A DNA stretch of 6,779 bases from Desulfuromonas sp. SDB (GCA_001412365.1 LKUE01000233.1:1-6779); one strand, 5' to 3'; positions 1 through 5,893 are shown, counted from the first letter of the stretch. Translations and numbers: made by a program. Notes: generated from the letters alone by a model not told the origin.

Positions 1-317
1 TCCAGTACTGCAGGGATTACCTTTCCCTGTTTGATGAGTCTTTTCAATCTCTCTTTATTTGTCTGAGAGTATTCACTATTGGGTTTTCTCGGACTAAAGC
101 GTTGAGCATTCCTCTCTTCATCTAGCTTTTTATTAATGCTGTCGATCCATCCAAAGCAGAGTGCCTCTTCTACTGCATCATTATACGGAATACGGAGTTT
201 TCCGGTTTGCCTCCGGTAGTAAACCAACCAGATTTCATTTTCGGTTTGGTAATTCTTCTCCAACCAAACCCGCTAATCATCTCGATTAGTCACGTATAAT
301 GTTTTAGTTATTTCCAT
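1..317 (-). pseudogene. YdeI/OmpD-associated-family protein, N-terminal part, with in-frame amber codon
   Basis: From an ATG at 315-317 the minus strand reads MEITKTLYVTNRDD, then TAG (273-275), then continues in the same frame as RVWLEKNYQTENEIWLVYY and on through a GKLRIPYNDAVEEALCFGWID segment to the window edge. Conservation continues without a frameshift for about 90 codons after the stop. The family (YdeI/OmpD-associated, linked by annotation to bacteriocin or peptide resistance, biochemical role unclear) usually reads N-R-x-D-W-R-x-W-L here, so one TGG-to-TAG change would explain the stop. The gene starts 37 bp past attC 354-481, as the next cassette in the array should, and has no strong Shine-Dalgarno. 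TAG serves as a normal stop in mazE and fic in this window, so recoding is unlikely. It is most likely a recent pseudogene, or else a sequencing error. The C-terminus lies outside the window. Confidence 0.8.
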
Positions 318-353
318 CTCGTTCTAATTATACTGCCTTGCTCTTATTATATG

Positions 354-481
354 GGCTAACGCTTAACTCACTCGCTGAAACAGCATAGAACTAAGCTATG
401 AAAAAGTATCGACTGTTCAAATCCCGCAAGAACTGGCCAAAGCGCTCTGCTGTTGCAGTCGGATGAAGCTTTGGGTTAGCC
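354..481 (-). other. attC recombination site (128 bp), end of beta-lactamase-fold cassette
   Basis: The outer boxes GGCTAAC (354-360) and GTTAGCC (475-481) are perfect inverted repeats and fit the RYYYAAC/GTTRRRY core consensus. Inside them, a CTGAAACAGCATAGA segment pairs almost completely with a downstream CTCTGCTGTTGCAG segment, giving a long imperfect hairpin. It lies 3' of the gene at 536-1564 and just 5' of the next start codon, as a cassette boundary should. Confidence 0.85.
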
Positions 482-535
482 ATTTCTTTACTAGTGATGA
501 TGACAATACCCGCTATTTGTTAGTGTTGTTTTTAA

Positions 536-1564
536 TCATATGTTATTGATTATTTTTAACATTATTTGGTATATGAGGCTGGGCTTGGCCTGTTGATTTA
601 TAGTGCCTGTGAAGTATAAATCCTTTTCAGGTACATAAAAGGCGACCGAACCAACCGAACCAGCATGACCGAGCAAAGGCGGCATTCTTCTGAACATTGT
701 AAAGACCGCTGGCAGACTAAATTTCTGTAAGCCAATCCCATATTCAAATGGAAAAAATACCTTATTCCACTTTTCCAACTCTACCAGTTTTTCATTAGGC
801 CAAAAGTATCCATTGAAAAACGCCTTAAGGAAGATCATCTGGTCACTGGCGGTAGAAATGATATCGTTTTTTGTGGAACTTATAAAGTTCGAAATTCCTA
901 TTTTTTTGTTTTTGTACCGGACAGGGACGTAACTCTTGTCATTTATATCACTGGCAACATAAGTATCATGCATGCCTAAATCTTTGAAAAGATTGTTTAA
1001 TACCTGGTTATTGGCTTGCCCAGTAACTTTTTCCACGACCAACTCTAACAATTGGTGGTTAGTGTCGATGTATTTGGCCTTGCCGGGCTCACCTGGAGGA
1101 AAATGAGGTTTCATTTTCTTCACTTCCTCGATTACCCTTTCCAAAGGCCAAGCTGGATCCAATCCAGCTTCCAAGTCTTCGATAACGGTGTGACCGTTTA
1201 TCTGCTTATCTGCTATATAGTCTGGTAGTCCGGAAGTCTGAGAAATCAGGTGCTTCAAAGTAATTTTTCTGGAATAATCCCTTCCATTCAGAACATGGAG
1301 ATTGGAAATTACATCGTCTGATACAAAGTCAGCAAATTTATCATCAAGCTTGAGATTACCGTTGGTGGCTAGACGTAAAATTAGGGAAGACATGAATATT
1401 TTATTGATACTGGCAACGTAGTATTTGCTGTTATTCTGAAAGTTACCGGTTGAGCTGATTAAGTCCATCATACCATCTCCGGAAGATACATTGATGACCG
1501 CACCGGCGATATTGCTTTTACCCACAGCTTTTGAGACTAATCTGTCCAAGTATTGATTATCCAT
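536..1564 (-). CDS. serine beta-lactamase-fold hydrolase (class C / PBP-like), no signal peptide
   Basis: A 342-residue protein of the Beta-lactamase (AmpC/esterase/DD-peptidase-like) family. The catalytic serine and lysine are in S52-I-N-K55 (SxxK). The second motif is Y165-I-D-T-N, at the usual YxN position but with D at the third place. The third motif is H300-A-G, equivalent to KTG. The segment LKHLISQTSGLPDY (about 103-116) is typical of the family. The N-terminus is polar (MDNQYLDRL), with no signal peptide or membrane anchor, so a cytoplasmic esterase or peptidase role is at least as likely as periplasmic beta-lactamase activity. The ATG start is supported by GGAG six bases upstream. 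The leader from the attC at 1612-1691 is only 47 bp and holds a small inverted repeat (1580-1594) but no clear promoter. Family assignment is firm; the substrate is unknown. Confidence 0.9.
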   Translation of the reverse strand: MDNQYLDRLVSKAVGKSNIAGAVINVSSGDGMMDLISSTGNFQNNSKYYVASINKIFMSSLILRLATNGNLKLDDKFADFVSDDVISNLHVLNGRDYSRKITLKHLISQTSGLPDYIADKQINGHTVIEDLEAGLDPAWPLERVIEEVKKMKPHFPPGEPGKAKYIDTNHQLLELVVEKVTGQANNQVLNNLFKDLGMHDTYVASDINDKSYVPVRYKNKKIGISNFISSTKNDIISTASDQMIFLKAFFNGYFWPNEKLVELEKWNKVFFPFEYGIGLQKFSLPAVFTMFRRMPPLLGHAGSVGSVAFYVPEKDLYFTGTINQQAKPSLIYQIMLKIINNI

Positions 1565-1611
1565 CCTGATCTCCCGAATGATAAACAGCTTATCGCATAC
1601 TGTTTTAAGTT

Positions 1612-1691
1612 GACTAACGCTAAGGCTCAGCGGATTGCGATTAGCTTTAACACAGCATAGACAGCAATATCGCCGCAGCCGTTTGTTATCT
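1612..1691 (-). other. attC recombination site (80 bp), end of phosphotransferase cassette
   Basis: The bounding boxes are GACTAAC (1612-1618) and GTTATCT (1685-1691). Inner arms GGCT-ca-GCGG-ATTGC pair with GCAAT-atcg-CCGC-AGCC, leaving the two unpaired (extrahelical-type) bases that mark attC hairpins. It starts 12 bp after the stop of the gene at 1704-2582. Its left arm resembles the attC at 354-481, and both contain an ACAGCATAGA segment. Confidence 0.88.
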
Positions 1692-1703
1692 GAACTATTA
1701 CCC

Positions 1704-2582
1704 TCATGATACTCGAATCAGGCAATTTAGCCGCTTTCTACATCCTATGATTGCATCCTTTAGCTCATTACGAATTGCATTACTATATGAATAAAGTTGG
1801 CTTCGTATCATCACCGCCAACATTAACTCCCTCAATGATAGAGATCCCTTTTCTATAGCATCAAGATAAGTCTGTAGGGAGTCTCTGGCTGCTTCTTTTA
1901 TCATCCACCATCCTTCTGGCACTTCATTGCATATATCTCTATCCCACAAATAACCTAAATCCGAGAAGTTCAGTGTATACCTTGAATAGCCCCAATCCAC
2001 AAAGCAGATTCTATCACGTGATAAGATGAGATTACCTGGATGTATATCTCCATGAGTGAGTGTAACGAAACCACTCTCTAATATTCGAAGAATATCACGG
2101 CAGTCTTGAATCATGGAATCAGATGAAATCTTAGATATTATTCTGACCTCATAATCAAGCATATCAGAGATACTGGCATGAATCGAATTGGTTATCTCAG
2201 ATTCTGCACCTGTCTGGCTAACATGCCTGAGGTGGAATGCACCCAATGCTCGAAAAGCCTCAGGAATTCTGCTGCGGTTATTCTCTCTAAGATCCGAACC
2301 ATCAAGATACTCCCATACTCCGAGAATTCCATCCTCATTCCGGATTTGCCCAAGCAATCTTGGGATGCATATTTCATCAGGATTTAGCGAATTCAGGTAT
2401 TTCTGTATTTCATTTTGCCCTTTAATATCATTGTGTTTTATCCATTTTAGGAATATGGAATCAACTTGGCGGTATATACGAAAGCTATTTTCCTGTATGC
2501 GTTCAATTTCCGAGACGCTATTCGGAGCAATGTCGGGCATTTCAGATAGAAGTAACTGTTTGATCTTCTGTTTCACTATCAA
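1704..2582 (-). CDS. aminoglycoside phosphotransferase/choline kinase-fold protein
   Basis: A 292-residue kinase-like phosphotransferase (APH superfamily). Visible landmarks are a candidate ATP-binding lysine K46 in FLKWIKH, a hinge-like WEYLDG (90-95), the Brenner catalytic motif H177-GDIHPG-N184, and the Mg-binding F-V-D196-W-G segment. Length and motif order fit the family. The substrate could be an aminoglycoside, choline, a hydroxyl-amino acid or another small molecule; the sequence does not decide, and resistance should not be assumed. The start is the TTG at 2580-2582, which has AAGG seven bases upstream; an in-frame GTG two codons later is the alternative. Only about 20 bp separate this start from the attC at 2602-2658, leaving no room for a full promoter of its own, so transcription probably enters from fic or further upstream. 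Confidence 0.85.
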   Translation of the reverse strand: MIVKQKIKQLLLSEMPDIAPNSVSEIERIQENSFRIYRQVDSIFLKWIKHNDIKGQNEIQKYLNSLNPDEICIPRLLGQIRNEDGILGVWEYLDGSDLRENNRSRIPEAFRALGAFHLRHVSQTGAESEITNSIHASISDMLDYEVRIISKISSDSMIQDCRDILRILESGFVTLTHGDIHPGNLILSRDRICFVDWGYSRYTLNFSDLGYLWDRDICNEVPEGWWMIKEAARDSLQTYLDAIEKGSLSLRELMLAVMIRSQLYSYSNAIRNELKDAIIGCRKRLNCLIRVS

Positions 2583-2601
2583 GCCATGACCTTCTCTTTA
2601 C

Positions 2602-2658
2602 AGATAACCGCTGCTGTTCAGCGGCTCGATAGCGTCCGATGCAACAGCATGGTTATCT
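2602..2658 (-). other. attC recombination site (57 bp), end of fic cassette
   Basis: AGATAACC (2602-2609) and GGTTATCT (2651-2658) are perfect inverted repeats. The inner arms TGCTGTT-CAGCGG and CCGATG-C-AACAGCA pair with one extrahelical base, the classic attC asymmetry. The outer AGATAAC box shares two bases with the fic TAG stop codon at 2657-2659. Confidence 0.9.
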
Positions 2659-3739
2659 ATCTAATCATTTTTAACAAATCAAAAAGTTTTTTATTAATAA
2701 ATATATTCTCTTTACCAAGTTTAAAAGATTCCAAGACTTTGATTTCTTCAAGTTGTTTTAAATATTTACTAGCAGTTCTTCTTTCAGCAATATTATTATT
2801 AACTAAATACTCTATTTTGGTATAAGGTTGAATAAATAAGCTTTCAATTAATTCTTTTGAATAAGTTGTTTTAGGCAATTTCTCTCTACAGTATGAAGTT
2901 GTTTCTTCAAGAAGTTCTCTTATTGATTGAATTATATTTAAAGTTTCTATTGATGTTTTTTCAACTGCTTCAAGTATAAATAAAATAAAGGTCTCCCAGT
3001 CTTCATCAGTTCTAATTTTTTGCAAATACTCATAATATTTATTTTTGTTTTTAATTATATAATCACTTAAATATAAAATTGGGCTTCTTAATAATTTTTT
3101 TAAGACCAAATATAATACATTAATTATCCTACCTGTTCTACCATTACCATCATAAAAGGGATGAATTGATTCAAATTGATAATGAATTACTGCCATTTTT
3201 ATTAATGGATCTGTGTTATCATCATCATTATTTATATATTTTTCCAGATTACTTAATAAACTATTTATTATTTGTTCATTATCAGGTGGTGTATAAATCA
3301 CCTCTCCAGTTTTATCATTAACTAAAGCTGTGCCAGGTAATTTTCTTATTCCAGCATCATTTTTTTCAAGTATTCTTTGAATATGAATAATTGTTTTGGT
3401 AATGAGTAAGTCTTTCTCTTTAATTAATTGATATCCATTCCAAAGAGCTTCTCTATAGTTTAATACTTCTTTTGTCTGAGGATCTACTTGTTGATTTTTC
3501 GCTATTAATGCTTTATATAAATTATCCTGGGTTGTGATAATATTTTCAATTTCTGAACTTGCCTGTGCTTCTTTCAATATTAAAGCATTAATTAAAATAT
3601 TTTCATTAGGAATTGTAGAACAATATCCATTTAATTTTGCAAGTTCAATGTTTGCTTTAATTGATTTTTTTAATATTTTTGGTGTTTCAACATTAATTAT
3701 TGGCGGTAATAAAGGTAAATTATTATTTGGATTATTCAT
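2657..3739 (-). CDS. fic: Fic-domain protein (class II AMPylase type) with C-terminal winged helix
   Basis: A 360-residue Fic protein. The active-site motif H193-PFYDGNGRTG-R204 matches HPFx(D/E)GNGRxxR, so transfer of AMP from ATP to target hydroxyls is the expected chemistry. S61-SEI-E65-N66 near the N-terminus matches the inhibitory helix motif (S/T)xxxE(G/N), which puts it in class II (SoFic/BtFic-like), where the inhibitory element is built in and no separate antitoxin is needed. The flap strand is near GEVIYTPPD (145-153). The C-terminal 50 residues (about 308-358, IAERRTASKYLKQLEE) look like a winged helix-turn-helix, as in related proteins of this length. The ATG has only a weak GAGA ribosome site. 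The coding sequence is far more AT-rich than its neighbours, suggesting separate origin. It stops inside the following attC. Confidence 0.93.
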   Translation of the reverse strand: MNNPNNNLPLLPPIINVETPKILKKSIKANIELAKLNGYCSTIPNENILINALILKEAQASSEIENIITTQDNLYKALIAKNQQVDPQTKEVLNYREALWNGYQLIKEKDLLITKTIIHIQRILEKNDAGIRKLPGTALVNDKTGEVIYTPPDNEQIINSLLSNLEKYINNDDDNTDPLIKMAVIHYQFESIHPFYDGNGRTGRIINVLYLVLKKLLRSPILYLSDYIIKNKNKYYEYLQKIRTDEDWETFILFILEAVEKTSIETLNIIQSIRELLEETTSYCREKLPKTTYSKELIESLFIQPYTKIEYLVNNNIAERRTASKYLKQLEEIKVLESFKLGKENIFINKKLFDLLKMIR

Positions 3740-3751
3740 ATAATTTTCTCA

Positions 3752-3809
3752 TGTACATAAAATTTAATTCATTGTACATTAATTTGATAACATGTGCAAG
3801 CTATGTACA
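3752..3809. promoter_or_regulatory. phased TGTACA-type operator array upstream of fic
   Basis: Palindromic TGTACA occurs at 3752-3757, 3773-3778 and 3804-3809, with a variant TGTGCA at 3793-3798. Two copies are extended to ATGTACAT. Start-to-start distances are 21, 20 and 11 bp, all near multiples of one helical turn, so bound proteins would sit on one face of the DNA. One box overlaps the -10 and another the -35 of the predicted fic promoter, which suggests repression. The regulator is unknown; the Fic winged helix is a candidate by inference only. Confidence 0.5.
3771..3799 (-). promoter_or_regulatory. predicted fic promoter
   Basis: On the minus strand, -35 TTGCAC (3794-3799) and -10 TACAAT (3771-3776) are separated by 17 bp. 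Transcription would start near 3764, giving a leader of about 25 nt. The -10 matches consensus at five of six positions; the -35 is weak. Confidence 0.5.
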
Positions 3810-3848
3810 TATAAATTAATATATTTTTAATTTGTATTACCAATGTAT

Positions 3849-3897
3849 AGATAACATTTATATTTTACTATATCAGATTAAATCTAACTATTATTGA
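3849..3897. repeat. 49-bp dispersed repeat, copy A
   Basis: Matches 5909-5957 at 41 of 49 positions without gaps. Both copies start with AG(A/T)TAAC, then share ATTTATATTTTA, a dyad GATTAAATC and TATTATTGA. The dyad is AGATTAAATCT here and TGATTAAATCA in copy B, a compensatory change that keeps the symmetry. Copy A lies about 110 bp upstream of the fic start. It could be a shared regulatory element or the remains of an AT-rich cassette end. Confidence 0.6.
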
Positions 3898-3941
3898 TCA
3901 ACACTCCCTTGTTAACCGGCATTTAGGATAAACCAGCTTCC

Positions 3942-4135
3942 TAATAGTAATTTTCAATCCCAAATCCGTATTGTTTATCTTGCTCTGTCTTCCGGATAAA
4001 ATGCTTTAGCCGTTTCTCAAACTCACCCGGTCTTTTCCTGCCGTTATCAATGTATGCGATCCGAATACGCTGATAGGCTCTCGAATACTTCTGATAGTTT
4101 TCCCAAGTGTATGGTGTTGTTGGTTCAATTTTATA
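3942..4135 (-). pseudogene. C-terminal remnant of a YdeI/OmpD-associated-family protein
   Basis: The minus strand encodes YKIEPTTPYTWENYQKYS, then AYQRIRIAYIDNGRKRPGEF, then EKRLKHFIRKTEQDKQYGFG and IENYY, ending at TAG (3942-3944). The W-E-N-Y-Q...Y-x-R-I-R-I-A-Y-I-D...K-R-P-x-E-F-E-K-R-L block is the C-terminal signature of YdeI-like proteins. There is no ATG, GTG or TTG in the segment, and nothing of the N-terminal part is nearby. It begins right after the mazF TAA and in the same frame, so any expression would need readthrough. It is a decayed or truncated passenger of the MazEF unit. It belongs to the same family as the gene at the window start but is not the missing part of that copy. 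Confidence 0.75.
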
Positions 4136-4465
4136 TTAAAAAGCGAATATTCTTTGAAGAATTGAAATGACATCCAACTGTGTTTTGGAATCTATTGTGC
4201 CAAGCTTCTTTACGAGTCTTGTTTTATCAATTGTTCGAAGCTGATCTAAAACAATTTGTCCCTTTTTCTTTTGGAAAGTACAGGAGACACGTGTTGGATA
4301 ATCTTTTTGAGCAGACGTCATAGGAGCAATGATTGCCGTTCGTATATTGCGATTCATTTCATCAGGTGAAATTACCAAGCAGGTCCTTGTTTTTTGGATC
4401 TCTGAATCAATTGTAGGATCAAGGGTGACCAAATATACATCAAAACGTTTCACTACCATTGCCAT
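4136..4465 (-). CDS. mazF: MazF/PemK-family endoribonuclease toxin
   Basis: A 109-residue protein of the MazF/PemK family, which cleaves mRNA at short single-stranded sequences and is neutralised by its cognate MazE. The family landmarks are clear: RFDVYLVTLDPTIDSEIQKTR (10-residue beta core, then the active-site R in KTR), CLVISPDEMN, IIAPMTS with the conserved S/T, and GQIVLDQLRTIDKTRLVKKLG. The usual KTRPCLV reads KTRTCLV, a small deviation. The ATG start overlaps the end of mazE by 13 bp; an in-frame ATG two codons later and a GTG are alternatives, and there is no strong ribosome site of its own, so translation is probably coupled to mazE. The TAA stop runs straight into the in-frame YdeI-like remnant. 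Confidence 0.95.
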   Translation of the reverse strand: MAMVVKRFDVYLVTLDPTIDSEIQKTRTCLVISPDEMNRNIRTAIIAPMTSAQKDYPTRVSCTFQKKKGQIVLDQLRTIDKTRLVKKLGTIDSKTQLDVISILQRIFAF

Positions 4466-4704
4466 TCTTCATCATCCCATGAATGCGAAATATTATCATC
4501 AATGATTAGCTTGTCGCCGTTCTTCTCCCCTATAGCCTTGAAAGCAGCATCCCACCCATCACGAACATCTTTGACCGGTCGAATGATGATTTGGTTTTTT
4601 TCAACCTCAATTTCAACATTATCCATAATACCTGTTTGATCAAGGATGGGTTTCGGAATACGCAACCCCTGGGAATTACCTATTTTTATTATCCGTGCGC
4701 GCAT
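4453..4704 (-). CDS. mazE: MazE-family antitoxin (AbrB/SpoVT-type swapped-hairpin DNA binding)
   Basis: An 83-residue antitoxin. The N-terminal half (MRARIIKIGNSQGLRIPKP and on to about residue 45) is the AbrB/MazE swapped-hairpin DNA-binding domain. The acidic tail (DDNISHSWDDEEWQW) is the flexible part that blocks the MazF active site in this family. AGGAG seven bases upstream gives a strong ribosome site for the ATG. The gene ends with TAG followed at once by an in-frame TGA, and mazF begins within its last codons. With its own promoter and a palindrome at the -10, it should be autoregulated as other MazEF pairs are. Confidence 0.95.
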   Translation of the reverse strand: MRARIIKIGNSQGLRIPKPILDQTGIMDNVEIEVEKNQIIIRPVKDVRDGWDAAFKAIGEKNGDKLIIDDNISHSWDDEEWQW

Positions 4705-4736
4705 TAGTCTTCTCCTTTGCCATGTTATGTAAGCAC

Positions 4737-4765
4737 ATTGTAATTACATGTCCGGCAATAGTCAA
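4737..4765 (-). promoter_or_regulatory. mazEF promoter
   Basis: Minus-strand -35 TTGACT (4760-4765), 17-bp spacer, -10 TACAAT (4737-4742). The -35 and -10 each match consensus at five of six positions, and the leader to mazE would be about 25 nt with a strong ribosome site. Confidence 0.75.
4739..4748. promoter_or_regulatory. palindromic operator at the mazEF -10
   Basis: TGTAATTACA is a perfect 10-bp palindrome overlapping the -10, flanked by further ACAT/ATGT sequence. MazE-type antitoxins bind such sites to repress their own operon, so this is the likely autoregulatory operator. Confidence 0.5.
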
Positions 4766-4792
4766 GGATAAATTTTATAGGCTTAATGCTGC

Positions 4793-4853
4793 AAATAACC
4801 GGTGCAAATGTAGCCCAGCGGAATTTTCGTCCGAGTGTATGCGGTTGTTAGAC
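4793..4853 (-). other. attC-like site (61 bp), end of PadR-monooxygenase cassette
   Basis: The bounding boxes are AAATAAC (4793-4799) and GTTAGAC (4847-4853). The inner arms GCAAATGTAG and GTGTATGC pair only with help from G-T wobbles, so the hairpin is weaker than in the attC sites at 354-481, 1612-1691 and 2602-2658. Its position between the terminator at 4896-4928 and the mazEF promoter is right for a cassette boundary. Confidence 0.6.
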
Positions 4854-4895
4854 ATTACTACTTAACACACTATTTTTTTAAACTTTTTTACAAAA

Positions 4896-4928
4896 ATTCC
4901 ATACCTGCCAAAAAGGCAGGTATGGAAT
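4896..4928 (-). terminator. Rho-independent terminator of the PadR-monooxygenase operon
   Basis: A perfect 14-bp stem (ATTCCATACCTGCC and its complement) closes a 5-nt loop. Read on the minus strand it runs into a T-tract; the plus strand has no T-run after it, so it acts for the minus-strand operon. It lies 28 bp past the stop at 4956 and before the attC. Confidence 0.88.
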
Positions 4929-4955
4929 AATTGCCAAGTATCTAATTGTTTACAA

Positions 4956-5327
4956 TTAACTCATTACTGGATGCCAGCCATCTACCAATTGATAATTTTC
5001 AGTTTTGAATCCTTTTACAGCTTTATGAAAAATTTCAGAAATATTTTCCCCATGTGCCTTTTTAAAAGATTCACTGCTTTTCCATACATCAAAAGATTCC
5101 TTGCTTTCCCACATAGATAAAGCAACTATTTTCCCTGAATCATTTGCTTTTTTCATGACTGTATACTGAATCAATCCAGATTGATTTTGTAATTCTTTAT
5201 TGGAATCTATAATCTCATTCAGTATAATTTTCTCTTTGCCAGCATTTGCCTCAACTTCATGCATTACAATATAAACATTTCCAGTTGAGTGTGAGTGTAA
5301 CCTATTGCCTAGATTGTTTTTTTTCAT
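4956..5327 (-). CDS. antibiotic biosynthesis monooxygenase (ABM)-domain protein
   Basis: A 123-residue protein with a single ABM ferredoxin-like domain (about residues 17-110). Visible are the first strand VYIVMHEVEA, the middle GLIQYTVMKKAND with SMWESKESFDVWKSSESF (the family's W-E-S...W...S..F...H pattern), and the helix ending KAHGENISEIF. Members act as cofactor-free quinone-forming monooxygenases, haem-degrading enzymes or small-molecule binders; which applies here cannot be told. A 16-residue polar extension precedes the domain. The ATG overlaps the padR stop in an ATGA, and AGGAG eight bases upstream is a strong ribosome site. Co-transcription with padR suggests the enzyme handles a compound that the regulator senses. 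Confidence 0.85.
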   Translation of the reverse strand: MKKNNLGNRLHSHSTGNVYIVMHEVEANAGKEKIILNEIIDSNKELQNQSGLIQYTVMKKANDSGKIVALSMWESKESFDVWKSSESFKKAHGENISEIFHKAVKGFKTENYQLVDGWHPVMS

Positions 5328-5854
5328 GTGCGCTTCTCCTGTTTTAGTTTTAAAATTAGCTCGCTAATAAATTCGTACTCCAGAGAGGTCTGTCGTACGA
5401 TAAAATCGAGACCAGGATGTAATGCGCGGATGTCGTCAGAGAATATTTTAAGAGATTCACAACGATCTGCAAGGCGCGCTTGACGTTCTTCAAGAAGACT
5501 CAAGCTTTCCTCTGGCTCTATAAGTCCAATTAAATTTAAAGATACTCCATCTGGGTACTCACTTGGATAATTTTCAGCTAATCGCTCCCTGAGCAAGCGA
5601 TGTAACTCCTTCTCTCCTTTAGGTGTTATCGAATAAACTAGTCGCAAAGGATAGTTATGATTACGTTCCTCATGAGAAGATACAAATCCATCTTCCTGTA
5701 ATTTACCAAGAAGCTTATAGGCATTTGCTTTTCCAATTTTGATTACATTTCCAGGCATTTTTAAAAACTCATTCAATTTGTAACCATGAGTAGATTGATT
5801 TTGCAAAATACCAAGAAGTAAAAGTTTTTTATCTTTTAAAGAACTCATGGTCAT
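5324..5854 (-). CDS. PadR-family transcriptional regulator
   Basis: A 176-residue regulator. The N-terminal winged helix is typical of PadR: KKLLLLGILQNQSTHGYKLN, then KIGKANAYKLLGKLQEDGFV, then YSITPKGEKELHRLL. A helical C-terminal region (about 95-176) should give the dimerisation and ligand part. The family usually represses genes for phenolic-acid or drug detoxification and itself. The ORF can start at 5854 (MTMSSL) or two codons later at 5848; the second matches usual PadR starts better. The promoter lies so close that transcription should begin at about 5848-5850, giving a leaderless mRNA, and there is no Shine-Dalgarno sequence. The stop overlaps the monooxygenase start by four bases. 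Confidence 0.87.
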   Translation of the reverse strand: MTMSSLKDKKLLLLGILQNQSTHGYKLNEFLKMPGNVIKIGKANAYKLLGKLQEDGFVSSHEERNHNYPLRLVYSITPKGEKELHRLLRERLAENYPSEYPDGVSLNLIGLIEPEESLSLLEERQARLADRCESLKIFSDDIRALHPGLDFIVRQTSLEYEFISELILKLKQEKRT

Positions 5855-5855
5855 T

Positions 5856-5884
5856 ATTATAATATTCTAAAGGTGAATAGTCAA
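5856..5884 (-). promoter_or_regulatory. padR operon promoter, near consensus, abutting the start codon
   Basis: Minus-strand -35 TTGACT (5879-5884), 17-bp spacer, -10 TATAAT (5856-5861, perfect). The first possible start codon begins one base after the -10, so initiation would fall at or beside the second ATG (5846-5848). Confidence 0.8.
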
Positions 5885-5893
5885 TAGTGAATA
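5873..5893. repeat. three tandem heptamers over the padR -35
   Basis: On the plus strand GTGAATA, GTCAATA and GTGAATA follow one another with no spacer; the -35 TTGACT is built from the first and middle copies. The outermost copy also forms an imperfect palindrome, GTGAATATACAC (5887-5898). Placement suggests an operator for PadR autoregulation; this is inference. Confidence 0.5.

Noticed and set aside
273-275. Pyrrolysine or other recoding at the amber codon
   Set aside because: The position is a tryptophan in the family, and TAG is an ordinary stop for mazE, fic and the YdeI-like remnant here.
2583-2591. Start-stop mini-ORF ATG GCT TGA overlapping the phosphotransferase start as a regulatory leader peptide
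   Set aside because: Three codons by chance are common, and nothing else suggests attenuation.
2178-2825. Open plus-strand frames opposite the phosphotransferase gene and across the attC at 2602-2658
   Set aside because: They are antisense to a gene with clear catalytic motifs, resemble no family, and one crosses the attC site and the end of fic.
3752-3809. TGTACA boxes as a CRISPR or iteron-type replication origin
   Set aside because: There are only four short boxes, no spacers or replication gene, and they overlay a promoter, so an operator array is the simpler reading.
3928-3979. GATAAAC...GTTTATC inverted repeat as an attC for the MazEF unit
   Set aside because: The right arm lies inside the conserved YdeI-like remnant, the boxes do not fit the core consensus and there are no inner pairing arms.
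4944-4957. AATTG...CAATT hairpin at the end of the monooxygenase gene as a terminator
   Set aside because: It is a weak AT-only stem overlapping the stop codon with no T-run; the strong terminator at 4896-4928 explains the region.
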